From Lobulomyces angularis (Eukaryota; Chytridiomycota; Chytridiomycetes; Lobulomycetales; Lobulomycetaceae): a stretch of 64,000 bases of DNA. The stretch lies in NCBI GenBank assembly GCA_027604685.1, contig JADHYX010000001.1, positions 39,375 to 103,374 of the forward strand, given 5' to 3'. Below are positions 12,808-24,269 of this stretch, in pieces (positions within the stretch are counted from its first letter, which is position 1; every line of letters starts with the position of its first letter). A program made the position numbers and the translations under genes. The notes beneath the pieces were generated by a model. That model ran no database searches, was not told where the DNA came from, and was given only the letters and a program-made list of their open reading frames with translations.

Positions 12808-15486
12808 TTATTTAACAGCCAAAGTCGAAAGTATTTCATCTCCGTCAACCAAACTAGTTTCTTCTAGATCCGTTAAACCAGCAGATGGTAAAAGATTGGC
12901 CGCATTAGTTGCAGAAGAATTGTTGATACTAGGTTGGGTTTGAGGTAAACTAACCACAGGGAACTGATGCTGTGGTAAAAACATACGCTGTTGATGCAAA
13001 AGCCTTTGCTGGTATTGTTGATGCTGAAAAAAAATATTATTCTGCGGGTATGGAATACCATTTTGTGAAAACATTTGCTGTTGCTGTGGAATTTGTGCTC
13101 CAGCAGGATATCTGGCATTAGGATAAAATTGCATATTTGGTCGAATCGGCTGCTGTCCTGTTAAAGGATATTGACCGTTCTTCGGCGGTGAAATTGTTGA
13201 AGTAGAGGGTAAAATTGGTATATTATTAGAGGGATTTGGTAATATTAGAGTATTGGCACCATCTAAAAATTAGATATCTTTTATTAAAAAAGAAGAAAAA
13301 CACATCGTCCTTACTTGGTGCTTGCTGAATAGGAGCATACTGCGATTGCATTGCGGCGTTCTTCTGAGAAATTTGCAGCATATTTTTTAATGCAGATTGA
13401 CGAGGATCCATTATATCTTTTTTTTTTGTTGAAGAACTATCCTTTTTATTTGATTTTTTGATGGTTTCGGTAGCAGTGTTCACATTTGAAACTTTTTCAT
13501 CACTTTTACTATCAGTATCTTTATTTTCTAAAGCCGTTAAGGAAGGTCTGCTTAAAGCTAGTGCTTTTTTATTTGCTTTTGTGATATTATTATTTGGCAA
13601 AGATGAAATGTGGAAACTTTGATTTATTGATTGGTTATATAGTTGCGCCCGCTTCTCATGATTATACGGAATAATTGTTGTTTGTTCTGGAAAACTAGGT
13701 TTATTCATTAAGCTTCTGCATTCAGCTTCGTTTCCTGGAGCCAAATTAAATGCTCGGTACATAGTAAACCTAAAAAGTTCATAAACTTAAGGTGTTTAAT
13801 AAAATATATAAAAACCTTGCTTGCTCTTCAAGTTCAACAATTTTATCTTCGATATCTTCATCTGAACAATCAAATTTCCATTTTTTGATAAATTTTGTTT
13901 CAAATGTATCCTCCTCTTCAGAATCAGTGTTTTTTGTGATATATTTTTCACATCTCACCAAATTCAAGAGTTCATTTCGATTATAATGACGATCAAAAAT
14001 GATCCTTCCTCCTCTGCCGACTCTTCTCCTGATTAAAAGATTTTGTCGCCCAATCAAAGGTTGTTGAATTTTCGTCAAATCATCAGGAGAATCAAGATGC
14101 GAAGTTGCAGATTGTAAAGACCAAAAATTATGACCAGGATGTGCTGGTAGTTGAGGTATATAGGGATATTCTGTGAAGTCACCAACTCCATCTTTTTCAT
14201 CTGTCAACCTTCTCTTCTTGATACGCGACTCAATTGGTTGCGGCTCCAGTGACGATCCTTTGTCCCATATAGCAGAATCTCCTTTTTTTAAGCTAATCTT
14301 AATTTTGGCATGCGAATTACTTCTTTAAAAAAAAAAAGCTTATTACAAAAAAAAAAAAACAAAAACTAATATACTTGTTATATTTTCTTCGCGCCTTTTC
14401 TGGGCTATTTTCAACATCCTGCGATGTCGTTGCAATGCCTAAAATTTTTTTCATCTTTCGAACTTTAATGCGTGCTTCAAACACGTCAATTTCAGATTTA
14501 AGTAACTCTTTCCTAAGTTTTTCTCTAGTACAAACCAATTCTAATATCTCTCGAGCTTTCTTCATCTCGTCTCTAAGCTTCTTCAATTTTTCCAACGAAA
14601 GTGTATCACACCTTCTCGTTTTTCTCATCGTTTTTATTTCACGCCTTCGGAAACAAACATATGGATCATTTTCCACCCCAAGAGCCTCTTCATGCACTAA
14701 CGAAGGAGTAATTGCCTTCCCTTTTCTTTCAACATATCGCCTTGTCTTCCACCATGAAAAAACTTTATCAAAATACTGCTTTAATTCCAATGTTTGCGGG
14801 CTATGTACTTGAACCAACTCATAAAACTCTTCTAAGCTTGGACACTCCCCTGTTAGCTAAAAAAAAAAAAATTTTTTTATAATTTACATTACATAACTTA
14901 ATGTCATATTTGAAATTAAGCAATTTTTCTAACCTTCTCTTTCGCCAACATTTCAAGGTGAGACATTATGTCCTCAAACCCATCTTCGTTCAACTTTCTG
15001 CTGTCAGTAGTTTCATTTGCCCAAATTTCTTCCTCTAGCCACGCCATATCTCGCTCATCTAAGTTATAATGAGCACCTATACAGTCTTCAATTTGGCTTG
15101 AAAACTTTATTAGGGTTTTAGGCTCTACAAATTCAGTTTTATAAAATTGTTGAAAATTTTTTAGATTGACTTTTGTTGCATCGGGGGTGGGTATATAAAC
15201 ACTAGCATGACTTTCCCCCGTATGTTTAGAATTTAAGGCAACTTGTAAATGGTGTTCCTATTTTATTTTGAGTTGGAAAAAAAAATTTGGGTCACGTGAT
15301 CAAATAATGAAACCATACCTCTTCTTCTTCTTTCTCTACTCCAGTTGCAATAACTGCGTTAGATCTATTCAAAGAATTTGATTCATCCAAATCAGGTAGA
15401 TCGTCTTGTCTGTGTACGTTTAAACCTTTTTTAAAATCGACTTTTCTACTTCGCAAACCACCACTATGGTGACTATTGTTAGTCAT
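12808..15486 (-). CDS. EPL1: Enhancer of polycomb-like protein EPL1
   Basis: Scaffold subunit of the NuA4 histone H4/H2A acetyltransferase and its piccolo core, where it links the catalytic Esa1/Tip60 subunit to nucleosomes. The start at 15486 gives HHSGGLRSRKVDFKKGLNV, then DDLPDLDESNS and VIATGVEKEEEEEHHLQ, the conserved EPcA N-terminus. Next comes SVYIPTPDATKVNLKNFQQF (about residues 80-100) and ERDMAWLEEEIWANE. The central block has NDPYVCFRRREIKTMRKTRR, followed by a basic coiled coil (LEKLKKLRDEMKKAREILEL). RRVGRGGRIIFDRHYNRNEL is a conserved basic patch. The C-terminal third is Gln-, Asn- and Ser-rich (about 12810-13760) and low in complexity. About six introns; roughly 780 residues. 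It lies upstream of no obvious partner gene. Confidence 0.94.
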
Positions 15487-16618
15487 TTGCTACTACTTGA
15501 ATGAGAAAAAATTGGTAGCAACTGATAGAGCTTGATTATGCAGTTCTTATTTTGATGGTATTTTTTACTTTTTGAAAGTAGGTTATTGATGTATACAGCC
15601 TTTAAAACAGGTTTTTTTTGATTTTTTTTACGAGGTGGCGTAAATATTTTGCTTTTTTTTGTGTAACAATCGAAATCTAAAAAAAAAATATTTGTCAAGT
15701 TTCTAGCTTAATTTGGTTTGAAGATTCAGTTCGATTCAAACGCACGCTAATTAGATGAAGTCTTTTTCGTTTAAAAAAAAATTTTTTTTTTTTTTAGCTC
15801 TCCGTTTTCCACATATTCTGTCTGGTAAAAACGCGAAATTTTTAATTAGTAATACAAGAAATCTTGCCATTTACTCACAACATCAAGATTAATAGATTAA
15901 AATTTTGAATGCGATAAATCTGTAAAAAGAATTGAGAAGAATAAGTTTGGAAATTGAATTATTTATCCTTTTAATAGTCATCATTTTTGTAATATTCACG
16001 ATTATACTAATTTAAAACTGAAATTTTAAAATTTTGTAATTTAAAAATTTCAATTAAAGTTATAATATTCGAATAATTCTGATACAGCAAAAAAGAAATC
16101 AACAACAATATAGTAATAAGTTATGAAAAATAGTGGAAATAACCTTTTTTGAATATAATTAAATTTCTGGAATAGTGTGAAAAAATCAAGGAATAAGGGA
16201 ATAGAATAGGTCCTTTTTTTTATATACAATATATTTTTTTAAATTTTTTTATTTATTTTTACTTGAAACTTTTTTTTAAACTGTAAAGCACTAAAGTAAA
16301 CATGGTGATGTATAGACTTGGACAATATGTTTTTTTAATTCAGGACAAAAATAAATTAAACAGTTACACAAAAAATTTTTAAAAATACCTGTCTTCAACA
16401 TCATTTGGCAAGAGTAGCGAACACTACTCAGGAAAAATAATGAAAGCAATTTAAATCTTGTGCATTAAATTTTTTAATTTATATAAATACCAAAATTAAA
16501 AAAAAAAAAAAAAATTAAAAAAAAAATTATATAAAATAAAGTCAAATTAAAATTTATATACATTTGAAATAAAAAGATAACTGTTACAATAGAAGGCATT
16601 AAATAAATAAAAACTTAT
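15487..16618. other. Intergenic, no gene seen
   Basis: About 1.1 kb between two minus-strand genes, with long A/T tracts (for example around 15770-15800 and 16495-16530). It should hold the EPL1 promoter. A short frame just upstream of EPL1 (15483-15698) is basic and low in complexity and is not supported as a gene. Confidence 0.5.
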
Positions 16619-18046
16619 TTATAACCCCATCATCGCCAAGACATTTTTATCTGCAGCATTTTTTTTCTTTTCATTCAGAATTCGCAATTCCTCTTCACGT
16701 CTAAGCTGCTCTTCAATAGAGCGATTAAACAATTCATCTTTCGATATGTCAGAATATCGAGGAGCGGGGCTGAGAGTCCCTTGGCTAGACTTCGCTGATG
16801 AATAAGTATTTCGATTACCAAAGTTAGAAAAAAAATTTTCCTCTGATTTAGTGCTTTGGAATGTATCTCTTGCACCAATACTACCATTAGAAGAACTTCC
16901 TCTTCTAGGAGAAAAGTTTTCTGTAACAGAATGTTGTGAACCTGATCTAGTGTGCCAGCTAGAGTTAAATTCATTTGGATGGTCTGCAACAGCTTGCGTT
17001 CTGAAGAAATAAAAGTGTTATTCATAATTTGCATTAATGGTGAATAGGCAAATACCTTCCCATTCTTGCTTCATCTATTACTTCTCTAAAACAGTCTAAC
17101 CACACCAACATCTCATCCTTATCCTTACACTGTAATTCCAAATTTTTTTTTTGAGTTACAGTTTCTTTAAGATCTAAACCCAGTTGCTGTTAATAAAATA
17201 AAACATTAAAAAATTAATTTGTTAAGAAATATTGCTTTTTACATTTGTCTCATCTACTAATCTAGTGAAAGTCCATTCAGTATAAAATTCCAAAACAAAA
17301 GTCCCCTTTTCAGACACTCTAACGTTAGACAAATTAGTTATAGGATAACAATCTTCATAGTCATCTTGAAATTCATCACTTTTCGAAAAAATATATAATG
17401 CACAATTGGCCAAAATCATGTACTTCTTTTTAAGGGATCTAGATTTTAAAAAGTTATAGGAAACCTAAAAAAAAAAAGAGCAAAAAAAAAGAGTAAAAAA
17501 AAAGTTAATTAAAGTCAAAAAAAATTGAAGAAAATAGTACCTTTTGAAGCCAGCCACCAAAGGCATCTGGTAAAGTGCTTATTGTAGAAAGAGTTTTGTC
17601 TTTTGGAGCTACATAACCAGGATGTAGTTCTGGAAAAAATTGCTTTGATGAGTTTGTAGTGCTACTTGGGGATAAGGTTACTTCGGATTTTCTCCTAACT
17701 TTAACTTCTCTGTCAATTAATCCCATTCGAGAATCACTTCTAGGTTCATATTTAGGTACATTTAATACAGTTGGACCATTTTTTTGCTGCTGAGGTTGAT
17801 AATTACTCTGCATAGATTTTTCATTGTAGATGTTTCGCTGAGGAGGAATAGGTAGTTCCTTATTATTTACTAATAATAAAATAAAAGTTAAAGCTTCAAG
17901 ATAAGTAATTGAAAGTTACATCTGATTTTTTCATCCTCCATTAGTTGTTTGGTTCTTTCAGTTTCCTCCTCCTCCTTCAAGTCATAGATGACATCGTTCA
18001 AATCAGCAAGAAGCTGGTCGACAGTGTTAATCAAATTGGCAGTCAT
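16619..18046 (-). CDS. PH-domain protein, function unknown
   Basis: Contains one pleckstrin homology domain, a fold that commonly binds phosphoinositides or proteins. The start at 18046 gives MTANLINTVDQLLADLNDVI followed by an acidic helix. A Ser/Pro-rich linker leads to the PH domain (about residues 120-250): GGWLQK at strand 1, MILANCALYIFSKSDEF at strands 2-3, DCYPITNLSNVRV, EFYTEWTFTRLVDE, and the C-terminal helix DEMLVWLDCFREVIDEAR with the near-invariant Trp. The tail is Ser/Asn-rich and ends with a charged helix (EEQLRREEELRILNEKKK) and LAMMGL. About five introns; roughly 380 residues. I do not recognise a specific orthologue. Roles in membrane recruitment or signalling are inference from the domain. 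Confidence 0.75.
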
Positions 18047-19517
18047 TTAATTTACAACAATTCGTATGTTTGAATTGTTAAAAATAGATGAGTGGTTTTT
18101 GTTTTTTAGTGGTTTAGCTGCAGTGGCGTGGATCTACCGCCAAGGTGAGGCTCAAATGGCTCTTTCAATGTGAATGGAAGTACAATGGAAAGGACTTTGA
18201 CAAGAAATCAAGCAAAGTGATGTAAACAAGCACAAATACCCTGCACAAGCTTCTTCTGCAACACAAAAATACCACTTCAAGCCAAGATTAAAGCACAATC
18301 AAGTAATATGATTTAAGATATATTAGCACTACATGAAGCATAACGAGCTCGGCAACTAATTAAAAAAAATTAATTAAGTTTATTTAAACTTTTTTTCCCT
18401 TGAAATTTTAAGTTGATGGGACTAATTTTTAATTTTAAATACTTCAATCCAACTTAAAAATACTTCGGCAGAGTTTAAAAAAAAAACAAAAAAAAAACTC
18501 TTTCTTTTTAATAAATATCAACTCATTATGGATTGCTCTAAATTGCCTATATGTACTGTAAAACCCTCTCTTCCGAAGTAAGCTTCTTTTGTGGCCCTTT
18601 TCCTATATTATAAAGTTTTTTTTTTGAAGTGCCTCCAATATTTTAAAAACTAAAAATGAACGAATATTTTTCAAGCAACTGTACGACAAACCCTTATTTT
18701 CAACCCTTGCTTTGAGAAATCGAGATTTGATGTACTCGATGCAACTCAATGCTGCTTGATGCGACTTTGTTAAAAAGTATGTTTAACCTCTTCTGCTCAA
18801 AATATACATAGATAAACAGTAGGAGGCTTTTTCAATGGTTTTTGTATGGAAGAAGGTGACCTCATTCAAAAAGACATACAATAGAAAAAAAAAAATAAAA
18901 CAAAAAAGTATAAAAACCAAATTCAGCTTTATCAGAAAATTCTTCAAAGTTTCCAATTTCGATTAAAAAAATAAATAAAACATAATTTTGGTTAAATCAT
19001 TTTTATTCTTTTTAAACTAAATAACTCCAAACAATTTTGGTATAAAAAAAACTAATTCAGTAATCAATATCAGCTCATAATTTTATTGTGTTATTGTTTG
19101 TTAAAAAAAAATACTTAAATTTTTTTAATAAAATTTATTTTTGTTTTTGTTTATTTAAAATTTCCTTTTACAAAACGGAACTATCTTTGAAATATCTAAT
19201 AGTAGTCTAATATTAGTCTAATAGTAGTCTAATGATATACTTTTTTTCAGAATTAATGATATACATACATAACATTATAAAGCTATCATATGAAAGTTAT
19301 AAAGTTAGTATTATATTAGTTATAGTTAGTGACAATTCCATATTGTTTGGTTAAGTGTAAAATTTTATACAAACTCTGGACAAAAAATAACATTATATGG
19401 TAAAATAATGTAAATTAACAAAAATGTATTGGTTGAAAATGTACAATTGTCGTTTTGTTTAAAAAAAATATTAATCTAGTTATATCTACAAAAAAAAAAA
19501 AGAAACCAAAAAAAAAT
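18047..19517. other. Intergenic with a GC-richer coding-like island and direct repeats
   Basis: About 1.47 kb between two minus-strand genes. The part at 18110-18330 is noticeably less AT-rich than its surroundings and has broken protein-like frames (see findings). The part at 19196-19233 holds a spaced direct repeat. The rest is AT-rich with homopolymers and no supported gene. Confidence 0.5.
19196..19233. repeat. 16-bp direct repeat
   Basis: CTAATAGTAGTCTAAT occurs at 19196-19211 and again, identical, at 19218-19233 (offset 22 bp), with an extra TTAGTCTAAT sub-copy across the gap. It lies in the intergenic region about 1.1 kb upstream of the PH-domain gene. Probably a small slippage-derived repeat. 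Confidence 0.7.
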
Positions 19518-21468
19518 TTATATGAAAGTGAATCCACCACCTTTCATTCCAATTCTCAATCCCTGATCATACTTGTTAAACTCGGGTAAGTAAATCATCG
19601 AATTTATAAATGGTGTTAGCATAATCGAAGATAAAAAATAAAACATAATTCCGAATAATATACCTAAACAACAAAAAATAAAAATTTAATTATTTTCCTC
19701 ATTTTTTATTAAGTTACTAATTGGTAATGCTGGTAATGCCTTTCCATAAATTGCTAAAAGAAATATAGTCATATTCATTCCAGTCATCACACCTATTGTA
19801 GTGGCTATTGTTGTAGTCCAGTCAAATAATGCACTTCTGGCAACACTATGTCAATAAATGAAAATCTTTAAATACAAAATTTAAAAAATTCGCTTTTTTA
19901 CAGGACGGAATAAAAAACAAAGTCTCCTAAACCCAATTTCAATCCACTTCTCTCCACTTCCTCATCTTCCATTTCTAGGTGATTATTTTCAGTAGAAGGA
20001 TTAACATTTCCTGTAACGTAAACTCCATTTCCCACTATTTTATTATTAACTTGATTTAACGGGGCAATGGAACCAACATTTGAGGAAACTGCATCGTCTT
20101 CTTCAATTTCACTTCCAAGCTGCTGTTGAATTGAGGTACCTTGACTATTTTCAACTACCGCTTTTGGAGGCTGCTGAATTTGGATTACATGTTTATTACT
20201 TTTTTTTGAATAACCATTCGTATTTTCTTCAAAGGCCATAATCCAGACCATAGTACTATATAAAAGTGCGGGTATTTCTACTTCCTGATCTCTGCTGCTT
20301 TCAATTAACAATTTTAACGGTCCACTACCGTAATAAATTTGTAGATAACAAAATTTTAATCAACAAAAAAAAAAAATATATGTAAAAATATTACAAAGGG
20401 CATAAAACAGCAATCAAATCCCAGACGGCTAATAACGATAATAATATCCAAGAAGTTAGCGGATCGTAAGTTGACAATGAAAATGCCTTTAACATAGGAA
20501 ATTTAGAAAATATCAAAAAAAAAATTTTTTGGTTATTTTTTTCGATTTATACCATCAAACTACTCATTAAAACCTTTTTATTTTTTTTAAAGAAATTAAT
20601 AAACATGAATTTTATAAATTTGAATTACCAAATATCCTTGATTTAAAATTTGAGGACCTTTCCAAAATATCTGTATCAGTCCTACACAAGTAAAATTCCA
20701 CAGTAAAAAAAAAAAGGTAATGTAGTCAATTGGTAAGTTATAAGTAACCAAAAGTACTATCCATAAAGTAAATCCAAAATATCCGAGTAGGGCTAAGGCT
20801 ATCAATCCTATTAACCCTTTTAAAATTCTTATAAATCCATACTTAAATAAAAACAGAATTAAAAACGTAGCACCTAATAAGATTATTTTTTAATTAAAAT
20901 AGATTTTTTTAATTTTTAAACCAATTATCTGGGCTAAAACTATTAATGCCGTTTTTAGTGACACCGAGATTTCACCGCTGCTGGGAAGTTGACCTGTTAA
21001 AAACATGATTTTATTAATATGGAGGTTTTATAAAGGAAATGAAAGATAATAAAAATCCTGAAGTTTAAATACCTGATCCTCCCCCAGCAGGAATGTCACC
21101 ACCACCCGTAGTGCCATTGCCAACAGTTCCGTTTCCATTTATTGGAGGAATTTCATCAGCTCTAACAAGAAAAAATATAATAACATGATGTCAACAAGAA
21201 AATTTAAAGATAAAATTTACCTAAATATGTAATATTCCGAAACAGGATTTGCTGATTTTACCCAAAAAATGCTTAGTATGATACAAATCAGAACTGGTTT
21301 GATAATTTCATAAACTTGAATCATATAAAACTTTAAATCTTCTATTCTTTCCTCCTCACTAAGCTCTTCTTCTTCAGATGCACCATTAACTTCACTAACT
21401 GTTGAACTCCGATTATTATTTTTTGAAAATTTCTCAAATAACTTTTTCCCTAAATTTACATTAAACAT
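19518..21468 (-). CDS. PSEN: Presenilin (gamma-secretase catalytic subunit)
   Basis: Intramembrane aspartyl protease, the catalytic core of gamma-secretase in ER, Golgi and endosomal membranes. Spliced protein of roughly 490 residues starting at 21468. A Ser/Glu-rich cytosolic N-terminus leads to TM1 (IKPVLICIILSIFWV) and a Gly/Asn-rich loop. Further TMs include FGFTLWIVLLVTYNLPIDYI and TFFFLLWNFTCVGLIQIFWK, where IDYI, LLWN and WKGP match presenilins. TM6 carries LLAVWDLIAVLCPFGPLKLL with the first catalytic Asp (20418-20420). A large acidic loop follows, then GLKLGLGDFVFYS with the second catalytic Asp (19922-19924), and the PAL motif KALPALPIS. The C-terminus extends about 17 residues past the usual end. 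The first Asp follows Trp rather than the usual Tyr. Several introns; all key motifs are intact. Confidence 0.95.
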
Positions 21469-21602
21469 TTATATTTTTTATTATCAAAATTTTTTTTTTT
21501 GTTTTTGAATTGGTATTAAGTTTTACAGAGTATGACTGAGGTGAAGTATAGGGAGTATCACAAACAATTTTTTTTTGCATTTGTTCTTTTTTTAAAATGT
21601 AT

Positions 21603-22003
21603 TTAATTACTTTTTTTTTTTATCAGAACAGAAATATTTTCTCGTCCCTGAACACTTGAAGATTGTGGTTGTTGATCTAGGTTGACAGTATTTTCTTGTT
21701 GTTCATGTGTGGTGTCAGGGTAAATTTGTCTATTTACTCCACGACAAACATTCCTTGTTTAAAAAAAATTAAAAAAATAAAAAAATTAAAAATAATTTTA
21801 AATTGAGAAAAAGTGAAATATATATGTATATAATTTTTTCTACAGTGAAAAATCTATTTCTTTTCCACAAAAATTTACTTGTGTTCTTTCCAATCATCTG
21901 TTTGACAAACTTCAGAACAGTAAAATATTTGTTGAGTTGTACAGCTAGAACACATAAATTTTGCTTTTTTGTTGCATACTCTACACTTTGCGTTTACATC
22001 CAT
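21603..22003 (-). CDS. Small MYND zinc-finger protein
   Basis: Two short exons encode about 91 residues. Exon 1 starts at 22003 with MDVNAKCRVCNKKAKFMCSS; the finger continues through CTTQQIFYCSEVCQTDDWKE to HK. All MYND zinc ligands are visible: C-x2-C, C-x2-C, YC-x3-C and a final H followed, across the intron, by C (HKNVC). The intron starts GTAAATTTTT and ends ACAAG. The tail is Gln/Asn-rich and ends in VLIKKKSN at an A-tract just before the stop. MYND fingers bind proline-rich peptides in protein-protein contacts. No catalytic domain is attached, unlike SMYD methyltransferases. It lies between presenilin and the next minus-strand gene. Exact tail depends on one splice site and on reading through an A10 tract. 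Confidence 0.72.
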
Positions 22004-22297
22004 TTTTGGTTTTTTTTCAAGACCAAAAAAATTGAAACAAATAACAGCTTTACTTAAACAGCTTTGGTTGTTTAATATTTAATCTTATATGATGCAATTG
22101 TTTTTATTTTTTTTCTTTTTTAATGCTTTTTTAGTAGTATTCTGCAATATTTCAATTATTTTAAAAAAAATTTTTCAATTTTAAAAAAAAAAACAGTTAA
22201 CAAAAAATTTCAAATGGTAACAACATTTAAGTATTTAATGAGAAATTCAAAACAAAAATAAACAAAAAAAAGGTTTTTTTCTAAAAGCTAAAACTAT

Positions 22298-23968
22298 TTA
22301 GAAGTGAAATCGCTCACTCGCAATTTCAGCCTCTACAAATTTCAAAAAATTGTTTGCATCAAAAAATTGTTCATCTTCTTCAGTAACTTCCAAAACACCA
22401 ACGCCTTTCAAATTATCAAATATCACTTGATTTCTTTTTCTTTTTCTGCTGCTTAAAAAGTCATTGTTCCAACCTTTTTGCTTATCTATTTCACGAAAGT
22501 CTTCTTCCATCAGTTCAAGAGCCACGTTGCTATTCTTATTGATACTGTCTGCTTCGTCACTCAGATTAAAACTAGTATTTAAATTAAATTTCAAATTTTC
22601 TGGATCTATTCCTATGGAAGTCAAAAACTCTTTTGTTTTTCCCATAGAAAATGGAAATGATACCAACATTTCTACCGCACTACATAAAAATAAGTAAAAT
22701 TCTACAAATACATTATTCTTACCCATCAGTTAAAGTATTTGTAGTGATAAAATCTTTCTTAATGCCGTTGAAGGAAAGCTGCTGAATGATATTCAATATT
22801 TCAATATTATCTAAAAAAAAAAATTAAAAAACAAAAAAAACTAAATGTGATTTTATTTATACTATTAAAGCTCATCTTAAAATTATCATCTAGAACTTGA
22901 CAAGCCATAAGGTCGATACCAGAATTCTTATTCAATTTACTCAACTCATCAAAATCTATATTATTAGAAGGTTAAAAATATCTGTTTCGTATTTTTACCC
23001 CAACTTGGCGGTGATATAATCATTGACATTGTAGTTGTAAAACAAGAATCTTCAATTCCATTTAACAAGATAAAGTTAGAAAAATTGTCCCATGAAACTT
23101 CTTTTTTTTCTATTTTGTCAAAATTTTTACAAATTTCCAAAAATTCGCTTTGAAAAAAATTAATTTTTTCATTAATTTCTTCTCTAACTGATTTGTCTTC
23201 AATTTCCAATTGTTTATGAGCAACTTCAAAGTCATCAAAGTTGTTGCTAAAGACAGTGTTAAAACAGGAAACTTTGGTTTCATCGCTTAGTTTAAATTTT
23301 TTAAATAACTCTGTCTTTTGCGGCGTTTTTACTGAATTTTCATATTTATCACCTATAGAAAAGAAAAAAAAATCAGATTTTCCTTTAATTCAGATTTTAA
23401 GATACCATCCACTGATTTAGATAGAATTCCAGGAAATAATTTTGCAACAGAATTAATATTGAAGCCATTGTTAAAAGTTTGCTGAGAGACTAAAAAGTAA
23501 TTTAAAATTTAAAAAATATAAAACACAGATAAAGATACCAGTGGTAAAATTTCTTGAATGAGGCCTAAAACGACCAAACGAATTAAAGTTTACGTTACTC
23601 GCTCTAGCATAAGCATAAGCAGGAGCGTAGCCAACACGTTGATAGTTGTGCAAATTGCCCTTATTTTTGAAAAATATTTCAAACAACTTATTGGAAAATC
23701 TTCCTTCTAAATTTTTAATGGGATGCAATAAATTTTTGAAAGGAATTTTAGCTTGTAGTTGTTTTCCAAGAAGAAGCTCAACTATATTAGCAGGAAAAAA
23801 CTTTTTTATAGCATTTTTAAACATTCCATTGAAATTATTGACAGAAAATGTTGCTGATGAATTAGTAGAAAATCTTTTGGAATAATTTGATTTTTTTGAA
23901 ATTGAAATTTTAGAGTGCTGAATTAGCAAAGGTGAACCTTTAAAAATTCCACTCAAGATGGTAGCCAT
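22298..23968 (-). CDS. Unassigned protein with mitochondrial-like N-terminus
   Basis: The start at 23968 gives MATILSGIFKGSPLLIQHSK and then a long stretch rich in Ser, Lys and Arg without acids (KISISKKSNYSKRFSTNSSA), a typical mitochondrial targeting profile. Next come LLHPIKNLEGRFSNKLFEIF and a Tyr/Arg-rich block (VGYAPAYAYARASNVNF) ending FRPHSRNFTT. At least four more exons follow, including the helical QLEIEDKSVREEINEKINFF, VEMLVSFPFSMGKTKEFLTS and the basic NNDFLSSRKRKRNQVIF. The C-terminus ends FVEAEIASERFHF. Roughly 480 residues in one frame across exons. I do not recognise the family with confidence. The overall layout faintly recalls an uncharacterised fungal family with an RNF-rich N-terminus, but I could not confirm it. 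Confidence 0.6.
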
Positions 23969-24269
23969 CCTAATAGGCTACTTGCTTAAGAATATTTTTA
24001 GTTGAAAAAAAGAAAAAAGTAAATGAACCTACTTTTTTAAATATATATGAAGTAAACGAAAAATTTTTTTAAGTTCGAAATTTATATGAATTTCGCCACG
24101 GATAACATGTTGAACCACGTACATCCAACGTGGAAAAAAAGTCACAAAATCAAATTAACAACATTAAATAAACAAAAGTAAAAAAATCTATAAAACTGAA
24201 TGATAATTTTATCTACAAAAAAAAAAGGACCTTTTTCTAGCAGCAATAACTAATTTTCAAAGTTGCTTT

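Noticed and set aside
13792..14812. Plus-strand Ser/Phe-rich frames inside EPL1
   Set aside because: Antisense to EPL1 exons with strong family motifs.
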